DNA from: an uncultured Porphyromonas sp.
Lineage (GTDB): Bacteria > Bacteroidota > Bacteroidia > Bacteroidales > Porphyromonadaceae
Direction of reading: 5' to 3'
NCBI GenBank assembly: GCA_943912835.1
Contig: CALTVJ010000007.1
Span: forward strand, 1-37,725
DNA length: 37,725 nt
A model generated the notes under the pieces. It was given only the letters and a program-made list of their open reading frames with translations. It had not been told where the DNA came from and did not search any database. Position numbers and translations under genes: made by a program. This document shows, one piece after another, positions 16,583-24,329 of this stretch (positions are counted from its first letter, which is position 1; each line of letters opens with the position of its first letter).

Positions 16583-17820
16583 TGATACTTATTAATGATA
16601 TTGGAGAATAATTGCTGCATCACAAGAGAATATTGACGTTTCTTCCCATCTTCAGATATTTCTCGTAGAGCTGTTGTTATTGCAGTCGTATAGGTTGTCT
16701 TAAGATGCTCGTCATAACGCGATATCAAACGCTGCTCTTCCTCAGTAAAACCATTAGGCAATAAACTTATTTCTCTTTCCAGCAGTAGTTGAGTAGCTCG
16801 ATGAATTGTCCCTATCACCTCTCTCATTTCGGCACCATTAACCCATTGTTTATGAGATAGAACGTATTCTTCTATCAGTTCATCAACCTCTCCCACAGTC
16901 TCGGCATTCATTTGTACTCCAAGCTCTTCGAGCTGATCAATAGTAATAAGTGATACACCTTCTAATTGTGCTACATCAGGATGAACATTACGCGGTACAG
17001 CCAAATCTATTATGACTTGCCCCTGAACATTATTTGAAAGATCCTCTGGATAAATTATTGGTGAAGGAGCTGATGTAGCAACAATTATAGCATCAGCTCT
17101 TTGTAATGCTGGCTTCAAGTCACTTTCATAAATTATGCTTGCTTGGGGATGTGTTTGAGCAAAACGTTCAGCTCTTTCTCTCGTACGATTATATACTACA
17201 ATATTCCTCAGTCCTCTATATAACAAATGATCATATATTGTATCAGCCATTATACCTGCACCAAGAATCAACACTTCTGTTGGAGTTGCTTTTTGTCCCA
17301 ACAAACAATCTACAGCGGCAGACCCAGCAGATAGAGGAACTGTGCTTATCAAATAATCATTACGAAGCCTCTTAGCAACTTCAAAAGATTTATGAAATAA
17401 ACGAGATAAGGTTCCTGGACAATGTCCCGAAAGCGAAGCCATACGATAAGCCTCCTTAACTTGTCCTAGTATTTGAGTTTCACCAACAACCAAGGATTCC
17501 AACCCAGAAGTAAGACGAAATAAATGACGATAAACATCCTCATCTCTTTTGGTCATAAGATACTGCCCATAACGCGAACTAAGTTCTAGATTTTGCAAAA
17601 AAGAATCTATAATACGCCTCTCTGTGAACTCGGGAGACTCTGTTTCTGCATTATAGTAAATCTCAACCCTATTACAGGTCGACAAAATAACAGCACCCGA
17701 AAAAAAACCACAAGAAATCCAATCTTCAACAAGCATATTAGCCTCTGCACCTGTCAAAGAGAACTTACTTCGTTCGTCTACACCAGCTGTTTGATGATTA
17801 ACTCCTATGAGACCAATCAT
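16579..17820 (-). CDS. hemA: Glutamyl-tRNA reductase
   Basis: First committed step of the C5 tetrapyrrole route, reducing glutamyl-tRNA to glutamate-1-semialdehyde with NADPH. The 413-residue protein carries GVNHQTAGVDERSKF at the N-terminus and the catalytic cysteine C49 in STCNRVEIYY. Other landmarks are the signature LVVGETQILGQVKEAY (about 110-125), the NADP-binding ILGAGIMADTI (about 185-195) and a C-terminal dimerisation helix region. Its first 23 bp overlap the end of the upstream ECF-dehydrogenase fusion gene. hemL and hemB, needed between HemA and HemC, are not in the window. Confidence 0.96.
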   Translation of the reverse strand: MIGLIGVNHQTAGVDERSKFSLTGAEANMLVEDWISCGFFSGAVILSTCNRVEIYYNAETESPEFTERRIIDSFLQNLELSSRYGQYLMTKRDEDVYRHLFRLTSGLESLVVGETQILGQVKEAYRMASLSGHCPGTLSRLFHKSFEVAKRLRNDYLISTVPLSAGSAAVDCLLGQKATPTEVLILGAGIMADTIYDHLLYRGLRNIVVYNRTRERAERFAQTHPQASIIYESDLKPALQRADAIIVATSAPSPIIYPEDLSNNVQGQVIIDLAVPRNVHPDVAQLEGVSLITIDQLEELGVQMNAETVGEVDELIEEYVLSHKQWVNGAEMREVIGTIHRATQLLLEREISLLPNGFTEEEQRLISRYDEHLKTTYTTAITTALREISEDGKKRQYSLVMQQLFSNIINKYQ

Positions 17821-19840
17821 ATTCTAGTTTTGATATTAACTTTTGTTTTGTAATCTCGTAATTTGCCCTGTCTTTAGCATCTCGAAAAGCAGACAAATCT
17901 TCAAAAACTTGACAATTATCTTCGTCAATACGTTCCTCTATAAGGTTACGTATACATTGAGTTAATTCAGGCAAACGATAAGCACTATGAACAGCTACTT
18001 GTATTCCAGCCTTATCAACAGAAGCTGCAAAATGAACATTGCTTTGCTCGGCATTACTTAGGTTTGAATATAATAAGCCATATTTTCTAGCTTTATCACA
18101 TATCTCTGTATCTATAGAAGGAATGCCCGTCGCTGCAACTATCAAATGATGAGTAGAAATAAAATTAGAGTAAGCTGGGTAAGCATCTTTGTAGCACGTA
18201 AAGTGAGGATACTTTTCTTTTAAGTCAATCCAACTATCATCTATTTCTGGAGCAATAAGTGTGATCTCAACACCTGAGATTAATAATGTTTCAGCCTTGC
18301 GTCTTGCCCCAGAGCCTGCACCATAAATTAGTGCTTTCAATAATGCTGTGTTATGGAATAACGCTAGTTTATGACTAGATTCTGTACTTACTTTCTTAGA
18401 CGATACAAATTGAAGTGAACGAAAACCATAAGGAGCCTTCAGTTTACATTCTACCAGTAAAGACGAATCACTAAATAGCTGATCAAGTCCACCATCGTAT
18501 ACAAGTCTTCCACTACTCATCACAAGTACTCTTCGTCCCCATTCATAAGCCAAATTCATATCATGCGTAGATAATACAACAGTACCTCCTGAAGCACAAA
18601 ACTCATTTGTGAAAGAAAGAACTTTGTCTGTGTAATAATTATCTAAACACGCAGTAGGCTCGTCCATCAATATTATTTGGGGATTTAGAGCCATGATGGC
18701 AGCAATACTCACCCATTTTTTCTGTCCTTCACTCAGCTGATGTGGAGGAAGATATCTCAAGGGTTCAAGTTCAAACTTTTGAATAATCTCCTCTATCTTT
18801 TTTTGAATATTAGATTCTGTTTCTCCGACATTCCTCAAACCAAAAGAGACTTCATCCTCGACCGTAGGACAAAATAGTTGATGGTTAGCATTCTGCATCA
18901 CCAAAGCAATCGTTTTTCGTTGTAACCTTAATGTTTTTTCAACTCGATCTAATTCTTGCCCATTTAAGACTAGTACTCCTCGTTGTTCTCTTTTAAGACC
19001 TGAAAGTATATGCATCAAGGTTGATTTCCCTGCTCCATTAGCTCCAAGCAAGACAATACGCTCCCCTCCTCTAATATCAATTGACACCTCTTTAAGAGCC
19101 TCGTTATTCTCCCTATCATAAGAATAAGTCACCCTTTTGATTTGTAAACTAATAGGTCTATGCAAATTCTCCTGATATTGGCACTTATCATCCAAAGACT
19201 CTTTATCATCGGACTTTTCAGAATAAAATTGGCGAGATATTAAGCCATCGAATACCTCTTCTGCTTCCTTATGACCTAAAATAAATGATTGAGAAAAGAG
19301 TAACCCTGCATGCTCAAGTTTATGTGAATATTTTTGATAACCAAGTCTCAATTTTTGCGCTTCATACATACGTAACGATTGTTCCATAAGCGAATTTGAA
19401 TAGCGATAAGACAACTCTAGCAACTCTACAAACAACTTTGGAACTGACCATAAACGCAATAATCGACAAAACTGATAAAACGGAATATAATGCAAAAACA
19501 AATAAATTAAGCTACTAGTTCCTAGGGCTCTCATATAAACCAAAAGGGATAGCCGAATACTGTTAGCACTCACCCCCCAACCACAAACTATTTCTCCAGG
19601 TTCTCCGATACCGACAAATTCAACCAATAAAGGCAATACAGCAAAAAAAAGGAATAAACACAATAAATAATATTTCCTCCTAGTACCTATTATCAGACAA
19701 TCACTAAAATATAGCATCATCCATAAGGTAAGCTGTATCAAAGCTAAGATCAAAAGATTTGAACTCATGAGTATTAGCACCAAAATTCCTAAAGAAACAA
19801 GAGCTAATTGAGATGATTGTTGATAGTGGTTGTTGGTCAT
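17798..19840 (-). CDS. Fusion of ECF transporter T component, ECF ATPase and precorrin-2 dehydrogenase-like domain
   Basis: A 680-residue three-part protein. Residues 1-205 are a CbiQ-type transmembrane T component with about five helices and the coupling segments AQKLRLGY (161-168) and LISRQFY (200-206). Residues about 231-465 are a CbiO-type ATPase: Walker A GANGAGKST (266-274), Q-loop segment QNANHQLFCPTVEDEVSFG, signature LSEGQKK (369-375), Walker B LMDEPTACLD (391-400), H-loop THD. Residues about 490-640 resemble the Met8/CysG-N dehydrogenase, with NAD-binding GAGSGARRKAE (507-517) and LIVAATG. The Asp conserved for catalysis in CysG (NVVD) is N596 (NLSN). It precedes hemA with a 23 bp overlap. 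Likely substrate is cobalt, but no S component (CbiM/CbiN) is in the window. Confidence 0.88.
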   Translation of the reverse strand: MTNNHYQQSSQLALVSLGILVLILMSSNLLILALIQLTLWMMLYFSDCLIIGTRRKYYLLCLFLFFAVLPLLVEFVGIGEPGEIVCGWGVSANSIRLSLLVYMRALGTSSLIYLFLHYIPFYQFCRLLRLWSVPKLFVELLELSYRYSNSLMEQSLRMYEAQKLRLGYQKYSHKLEHAGLLFSQSFILGHKEAEEVFDGLISRQFYSEKSDDKESLDDKCQYQENLHRPISLQIKRVTYSYDRENNEALKEVSIDIRGGERIVLLGANGAGKSTLMHILSGLKREQRGVLVLNGQELDRVEKTLRLQRKTIALVMQNANHQLFCPTVEDEVSFGLRNVGETESNIQKKIEEIIQKFELEPLRYLPPHQLSEGQKKWVSIAAIMALNPQIILMDEPTACLDNYYTDKVLSFTNEFCASGGTVVLSTHDMNLAYEWGRRVLVMSSGRLVYDGGLDQLFSDSSLLVECKLKAPYGFRSLQFVSSKKVSTESSHKLALFHNTALLKALIYGAGSGARRKAETLLISGVEITLIAPEIDDSWIDLKEKYPHFTCYKDAYPAYSNFISTHHLIVAATGIPSIDTEICDKARKYGLLYSNLSNAEQSNVHFAASVDKAGIQVAVHSAYRLPELTQCIRNLIEERIDEDNCQVFEDLSAFRDAKDRANYEITKQKLISKLEYDWSHRS

Positions 19841-19879
19841 AAAACTAGGAAATAAAATTTTCCGTTAGGATATCATAAG

Positions 19880-20437
19880 CTAATTATACTGATTCATTGT
19901 CCTCTGCAAACCTGATAGAGCAAAACTCTTAACTATTTCAGAACATCTGTCCAGTAAAGGAGACATTTCCGCTTGCTCTTCTGGAGTAAAACGCCCCAAA
20001 ACAAACTCTACTTGTTTTCCTTGATGAAAATTATTCCCCAACCCAAATCTCAAACGAGCATAAGCATTACTCTTAATTTTCAATGCAATATCCTTCAGCC
20101 CATTGTGCCCAGCATCACTTCCTTTAGGTTTTAATCTTAAAGTTCCAAAAGGTAAAGCCAAATCATCCACAATGACAAGTACTCTCTCTATTGAAATCTT
20201 CTCAGCTTCCATCCAGTATCTTACAGCATCTCCACTTAAATTCATATAAGTAGAAGGTTTTATAAGGATAAGCTCAACATTTTTTATACGAACCTTGGCG
20301 ACAGAAGCATAACGTTTAACTTCAAATTCCACAGAAAATTCACGAGCCAAACGATCAACTATATTGAACCCTATATTATGACGAGTATCATCATACTCAT
20401 TTCCAATATTACCTAGACCAACAATAAGATACTTCAT
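19880..20437 (-). CDS. pth: Peptidyl-tRNA hydrolase
   Basis: Releases peptides from tRNA after premature ribosome drop-off. The 185-residue protein has GLGNIGNEYDDTRHNIGF at the N-terminus, including the substrate Asn and the catalytic His (H20). KPSTYMNLSGDAV (about 60-72), VDDLALPFGTLRLKPKGSDAGHNGLK (with D92-D93 nearby; only parts quoted as landmarks) and RLRFGLG are also typical. It lies downstream of rplY, with a terminator hairpin in the 72 bp gap, and 39 bp before the ECF fusion gene. The rplY-pth pair is a common bacterial arrangement. Its use as the lead-in to tetrapyrrole genes is a local feature. No separate promoter was found. Confidence 0.95.
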   Translation of the reverse strand: MKYLIVGLGNIGNEYDDTRHNIGFNIVDRLAREFSVEFEVKRYASVAKVRIKNVELILIKPSTYMNLSGDAVRYWMEAEKISIERVLVIVDDLALPFGTLRLKPKGSDAGHNGLKDIALKIKSNAYARLRFGLGNNFHQGKQVEFVLGRFTPEEQAEMSPLLDRCSEIVKSFALSGLQRTMNQYN

Positions 20438-20451
20438 AACTGATAATAAAA

Positions 20452-20493
20452 ATATTGCTCTACAAGCCCCACAAAGAGCTAGCAGAGCAATAT
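20452..20493 (-). terminator. Terminator between rplY and pth
   Basis: A 10 bp inverted repeat ATATTGCTCT (20452-20461) / AGAGCAATAT (20484-20493), followed on the minus strand by TTTTTATTAT. It lies 16 bp after the rplY stop. Since pth has no clear promoter of its own, readthrough may set its level. Confidence 0.65.
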
Positions 20494-20509
20494 CTATGAA
20501 ATAAAAATA

Positions 20510-21085
20510 CTACTTACCACCTTTAGCCAAAGCACCACGAGCAGCACGAGTAAGCTTCACAGCACACACCACTGCATTCTTCGCGTTCATAAGCTCAAGA
20601 CCGTCAAAGCTAAGTGCACCAACTTGAATTGTCTTACCAAGACCTAGGCTGGTTACATCAATAAAGAGTTTTTCTGGGATCTCAGTATAGATAGCTTTAA
20701 CCTTAAGCTTACGCATCTCCAATGCTAGTTTACCACCGGCACGTACACCTTCTGCGTGACCTTGAAGCACAACAGGAACTTCAACGACAACAGGCTTCTT
20801 CTCATCAACCTGCAAGAAGTCCATATGTAAGATAGCATCTGTCACTGGATGAAACTGAATATCCTTCAGTACAGCCTTTACTTGCTTCCCATCAATAGTA
20901 AGTTCAACAACAAAGATTTCAGGAGTATAAACAAGATTACGAACCCCCTCTTGAGTTACAGTAAAGTGGACAACAGTCTCACCACCGTACAATACTGCTG
21001 GGATTTGCTCTCCACCACGAAGAGCCTTTGATGCCTTCTTACCTAGTTCTGGACGAAGCGCACCTTCTAGTTGAAATGTTTTCAT
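20510..21085 (-). CDS. rplY: Ribosomal protein L25, Ctc type
   Basis: 5S rRNA-binding protein of the large subunit. The 191-residue length and two-domain layout identify the long Ctc/TL5 type: an L25 beta-barrel (about 1-90), with GKKASKALRGGEQIPAVLYGG near the start (15-35), then a C-terminal beta domain (about 95-180) with VVLQGHAEGVRAGGKL. The tail is basic (LTRAARGALAKGGK). A TATCTTTG box lies 106 bp upstream, after the comB stop, so rplY starts a new transcription unit with pth and perhaps the tetrapyrrole genes. The leader between box and ATG is about 100 nt and shows no convincing structure. Confidence 0.94.
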   Translation of the reverse strand: MKTFQLEGALRPELGKKASKALRGGEQIPAVLYGGETVVHFTVTQEGVRNLVYTPEIFVVELTIDGKQVKAVLKDIQFHPVTDAILHMDFLQVDEKKPVVVEVPVVLQGHAEGVRAGGKLALEMRKLKVKAIYTEIPEKLFIDVTSLGLGKTIQVGALSFDGLELMNAKNAVVCAVKLTRAARGALAKGGK

Positions 21086-21190
21086 TCTAAAAAATTAAAG
21101 TGTTACTCAAAATTAGTTTCGCTAATTTCCCATCACACGACACAGAATTCACTTCTGGAGTATGTACTGGAGAATCTCCGATAACTTGTG

Positions 21191-21198
21191 CAAAGATA
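21191..21198 (-). promoter_or_regulatory. Likely -7 box for rplY
   Basis: TATCTTTG on the minus strand between the comB stop and rplY. No TTG stands at 19-21 bp; the nearest ones are at 12 and 23 bp. The implied leader is about 100 nt. Confidence 0.45.
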
Positions 21199-21230
21199 CG
21201 ACTTTTCTACCAATAGCGTAACAACCCTGA

Positions 21231-21965
21231 CTAGAAATTAGCTCCACGTAAACACCCATCAGAATCTAATAAAACCGCTGGAGCTTGACTTATTTCCAAG
21301 CAATAAGGGATTGCATTATCATGACCAGCATTCAGCAATCTGTGATAGTGTTCACTCTCTCCAATAAAATCTAGCAACGTTGATTGTGAAACAGAAACAC
21401 TTCGCCAAACTTTCGAAAAGATAAGAGACATATCCCCACACCCATACCCAATAGAGTTTTGCTCAGCTATATCCACCAATGCTCCAGCATAAAGACAGTC
21501 TTCAATACATACTTGCCCTTGCCAACCAGCAGCCAAAACAATAACATTTTGTGTATTATCAGCAGATAAATAATTTACAGTTGCAGGTAAATTTCTAAAA
21601 CTCCCAACAAGAATCCTACGAGGTTGCATTTTTCTTGCTATTGACAGACTGCGAGTTCCATTTGTTGTAGTCATGACAATCCTCTGCCCCTGAACTCTAA
21701 CCGAATCATATTCTAAAGGATCATTACCAAAATCAGCGAATTCACAACGTTTAACATTTCGTTCAGCCGCCATCAAAGCACCAAGCTCAGCTCCTTTACG
21801 CTTACACTCATCAATACTTGCGACTGGCAAAATAGCTTCTGCTCCATTTTCAATAGCTGTAGTTATCGATGTAGAAGCCCTAAATATATCAGTAATAATG
21901 GTTGTTGAGCCTTCAATATGATATAAATGATACAACTCAGGACTCGGACAAAGATATATATTCAT
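21231..21965 (-). CDS. comB: 2-phosphosulfolactate phosphatase (ComB family)
   Basis: ComB removes phosphate from 2-phospho-3-sulfolactate in methanogen coenzyme M synthesis; bacterial homologues are widespread and mostly untested. The 244-residue protein shows the family's TDIFRASTSITTAIENGA (about 22-39), MTTTNGTRSL (about 97-106), GSFRNLPA and LAAGWQGQVCIEDCLYAG (about 137-154). The ATG at 21965 is chosen: a longer frame to 22043 would overlap cobS by 67 bp and adds a stretch with no family match. It is the last gene of the long rimM-cobS operon, 11 bp after cobS. No comA or comC homologue is present, so the substrate here may differ; sulfolactate metabolism is only an inference. Confidence 0.85.
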   Translation of the reverse strand: MNIYLCPSPELYHLYHIEGSTTIITDIFRASTSITTAIENGAEAILPVASIDECKRKGAELGALMAAERNVKRCEFADFGNDPLEYDSVRVQGQRIVMTTTNGTRSLSIARKMQPRRILVGSFRNLPATVNYLSADNTQNVIVLAAGWQGQVCIEDCLYAGALVDIAEQNSIGYGCGDMSLIFSKVWRSVSVSQSTLLDFIGESEHYHRLLNAGHDNAIPYCLEISQAPAVLLDSDGCLRGANF

Positions 21966-21976
21966 AAGTAGGATTA

Positions 21977-22744
21977 TTAAGAATGAAAAATTATATACGA
22001 AAGCCAAACCATCAACTCCACCAAAAGCATCATCGCACCGCAAGTATCCCCTGTATATCCAGACAACTTATATCCAATATAGCGATAAAAAAAGTAAGCA
22101 AAGAAAAATGGTATAAGCAAAAAATAAAAACTCATTTCGTTCAAGGATATAATGAGCGGTAGTAGTAGTAAACAACTAACTATAGAGTAGAGCTTCATTG
22201 GTTTTTGATACACAAGCCCAAGTTTACTCGTTTCTTTTTCTCTAGCATAAGGAAGTGATTGAACCAAAAATAGAACGGATTGCTTACCAAAAACATCTGC
22301 AATTATAAACATCAAAGATACGCCTCTAGAACTCGTAGCTGTAATCAAACTAACAAATAAAGCGTAATATATAACAAAAGCAATTACGGCATAACTCCCG
22401 ACTCGAGTATCTTTCATTATATTCAAAATTGAAGCTCTATCTCGACCACCACCAAAACCATCAAAAAAATCACCTAAACCATCTTCATGAAAAGCACTCG
22501 TAAAAAACAATCTAGATGATATAGCCAAAAGAATACAAGTTAGGTCTGGTAGGGATAATAAATGATAACTACAACTATAAACGAAAGCCATAAGTCCTCC
22601 AGTCAAAAAACCGACTAAAGGTAATGCCGATATAGCATTTTGATAATGATCCTCTTCCAGTGTCATTAGTCTCCATAAAGGCAAACGTGTATATATGGAG
22701 ACAGCAGCAAAAAACACTCCTATCCTTTTTTTTAATCGCATCAT
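21977..22744 (-). CDS. cobS: Adenosylcobinamide-GDP ribazoletransferase (cobalamin synthase)
   Basis: Joins adenosylcobinamide-GDP and alpha-ribazole (phosphate) to give adenosylcobalamin (phosphate), in the inner membrane. The 255-residue protein has several hydrophobic helices and the family core FHEDGLGDFFDGFGGG (85-100), rich in metal-binding acidic residues, followed by KDTRVGSYAV (111-120). The N-terminal SIYTRLPLW also fits. Its ATG overlaps the cobT stop (ATGA), so translation is coupled. With cobT and cobU it completes nucleotide-loop assembly and could serve either new synthesis or salvage of cobinamide. Confidence 0.93.
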   Translation of the reverse strand: MMRLKKRIGVFFAAVSIYTRLPLWRLMTLEEDHYQNAISALPLVGFLTGGLMAFVYSCSYHLLSLPDLTCILLAISSRLFFTSAFHEDGLGDFFDGFGGGRDRASILNIMKDTRVGSYAVIAFVIYYALFVSLITATSSRGVSLMFIIADVFGKQSVLFLVQSLPYAREKETSKLGLVYQKPMKLYSIVSCLLLLPLIISLNEMSFYFLLIPFFFAYFFYRYIGYKLSGYTGDTCGAMMLLVELMVWLSYIIFHS

Positions 22745-23811
22745 TCCTTCTCTCGTTTATCAAAAACATATTCGGTCACACCAGCTTTTCGAAAAGAAGA
22801 CATTTCACTCAACATCAATGCGGCAGATTGAACTATAGGATAAGCACACACAGATCCACTACCCTCCCCAAGCCTAAGACCTAAATAAAGTATAGGCTGT
22901 GCCTTTAAGTAAGTCAACAAACGAGCATGACCAGCCTCATCTCCTTGGTGACTAAAAACTGCATAGTCCAATACATTTTGATTAATCTTACTAGCTGCCA
23001 ACATGCAAGAAGTCATAATAAAGCCATCAACTAAGATAACCATCCGAAGCTCTGCGGCTTTCAGCATAGCACCAACCGTAGCAACCATCTCAAAGCCTCC
23101 AAAGTAATTCATGACATCAAAAACATTATCACTTGAAGGATAATTTTTAATAGCTTGGGATAGAACCTCATACTTATGAGTTAATCCAGCATCATCAAGC
23201 CCACTGCCCCTACCAATACATTCAGATAGAGGTAGGCCTGTTAACAAAGACATCCAAACAGCAGAGGCTGCTGTATTGGTAATTCCCATTTCTCCAAAGC
23301 TAATAATATTTGTACCCTCTTTTTGAACTTTCAGAACCTCATCTTCACCTATTTCTAATGCCTGATTCATTTCTTCAAGAGTCATAGCCGCTTCCTTCAA
23401 ATAAGACTTAGTCCCATATGCTATTTTCCTCTGCACTAAGCCAGACTCATTTATGAAGTCATAGTCAACACCGACATCTACAATCTTCATTTCAATCCCA
23501 TGTTGACGCGCCAGATAACATACTCCTGCACCTCCTGACAACATATTATATACGACCTGCCAAGTAACTTCCTTCGGACTACGACTAATTCCCTCCTCTA
23601 CTATACCATGATCTGCACAAAACACAATATTGTAAGGCTTGACTAATCTAGGATATTCACATTTTTGTATTTGCCCTAACTGCACTGCTAGGCTCTCCAG
23701 ACGTCCTAAAGCCCCCAAAGGTTTAGATAAATGATCAATTTTATCTTGCAACAGCTTTTTCCACTCCGAGCTAAGTTTTTCTATTTTATAAGTCCTCATA
23801 TTTTGTAGCAT
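22741..23811 (-). CDS. cobT: Nicotinate-nucleotide-dimethylbenzimidazole phosphoribosyltransferase
   Basis: Activates the lower-ligand base of cobalamin by transferring ribose phosphate from nicotinate mononucleotide. At 356 residues it matches the family length. Signatures are KPLGALGRLE (30-39), FCADHGIVEEGISRSP (about 64-79), SFGEMGITNTA (171-181) and the catalytic glutamate E316 in GLRLGEGSGS. It lies 5 bp after cobU and overlaps cobS by 4 bp. The natural base (dimethylbenzimidazole, adenine or another) cannot be read; no bza or bluB gene for base synthesis is in the window. An ATG four codons downstream is an alternative start. Confidence 0.95.
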   Translation of the reverse strand: MLQNMRTYKIEKLSSEWKKLLQDKIDHLSKPLGALGRLESLAVQLGQIQKCEYPRLVKPYNIVFCADHGIVEEGISRSPKEVTWQVVYNMLSGGAGVCYLARQHGIEMKIVDVGVDYDFINESGLVQRKIAYGTKSYLKEAAMTLEEMNQALEIGEDEVLKVQKEGTNIISFGEMGITNTAASAVWMSLLTGLPLSECIGRGSGLDDAGLTHKYEVLSQAIKNYPSSDNVFDVMNYFGGFEMVATVGAMLKAAELRMVILVDGFIMTSCMLAASKINQNVLDYAVFSHQGDEAGHARLLTYLKAQPILYLGLRLGEGSGSVCAYPIVQSAALMLSEMSSFRKAGVTEYVFDKREKE

Positions 23812-23816
23812 TCTTT

Positions 23817-24326
23817 CTATTTAATAGTCAATGGAATCCCACTAACCATCAAAGTCACCCGATTTGCTAGATTTGCAATATATTGATTTATCCAACCTTG
23901 TAAAGAAGTAAATTTCCTTTGTACTGGGTCTAAACTAATCCCACCCGAACCTATCTCATTGCTGACAATAATCAAATGAGAGTTAATAGGAAGTAGACGA
24001 TCAACCTCATCTTTTAACATCGAAAGTGCTGGCTCGACCTCTCCTTCATTATCATAGAAATAGTTTGTAGCCCAAAGCGTAACACAATCAATCAACACAA
24101 CACGACCTTCTATAGAATGGTGAGACGGATATTTTTCCTCCTCTATATTCTCCCATTCTGGCCCTCGTCTATCTTGATGTATTTTGACTCGATTTCGAAA
24201 CTCATCATCCCAGATTCGAGCTGTTGCCATGTATATTGGACGAGCACTAGCCGCAAGCGCACATTTTTCAGCAAAAGCACTTTTTCCTGAACGCTCTCCT
24301 CCTGTTATAAAATGTATATAGCCCAT
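23817..24326 (-). CDS. cobU: Adenosylcobinamide kinase / adenosylcobinamide-phosphate guanylyltransferase
   Basis: Bifunctional enzyme converting adenosylcobinamide to adenosylcobinamide-GDP. The 169-residue protein starts with the P-loop GGERSGKS (9-16). It keeps YMATARIWDDEFRNRVKIHQ, where the His (H50) corresponds to the residue that is guanylylated in the family. SNEIGSGG and LDPVQRKF match the family's later signature (usually NEVGxGIVP). It starts 3 bp after the marR gene and is followed by cobT after 5 bp. The order cobU-cobT-cobS follows the pathway for the nucleotide loop. Confidence 0.93.
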   Translation of the reverse strand: MGYIHFITGGERSGKSAFAEKCALAASARPIYMATARIWDDEFRNRVKIHQDRRGPEWENIEEEKYPSHHSIEGRVVLIDCVTLWATNYFYDNEGEVEPALSMLKDEVDRLLPINSHLIIVSNEIGSGGISLDPVQRKFTSLQGWINQYIANLANRVTLMVSGIPLTIK

Positions 24327-24329
24327 CGC

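Noticed and set aside
17593..17853. Plus-strand 86-codon frame opposite hemA
   Set aside because: Antisense shadow of a well-supported gene with no family resemblance; the same applies to the other frames opposite coding genes.
19841..21230. Cobalamin riboswitch upstream of the tetrapyrrole or cob genes
   Set aside because: I looked for a B12-box-like element in the gaps around pth, rplY and comB and saw none; the gaps are short. A covariance search would settle it.
21966..22043. N-terminal extension of comB to 22043
   Set aside because: It would overlap cobS by 67 bp, adds residues with no family match, and the ATG at 21965 begins exactly where ComB similarity starts.
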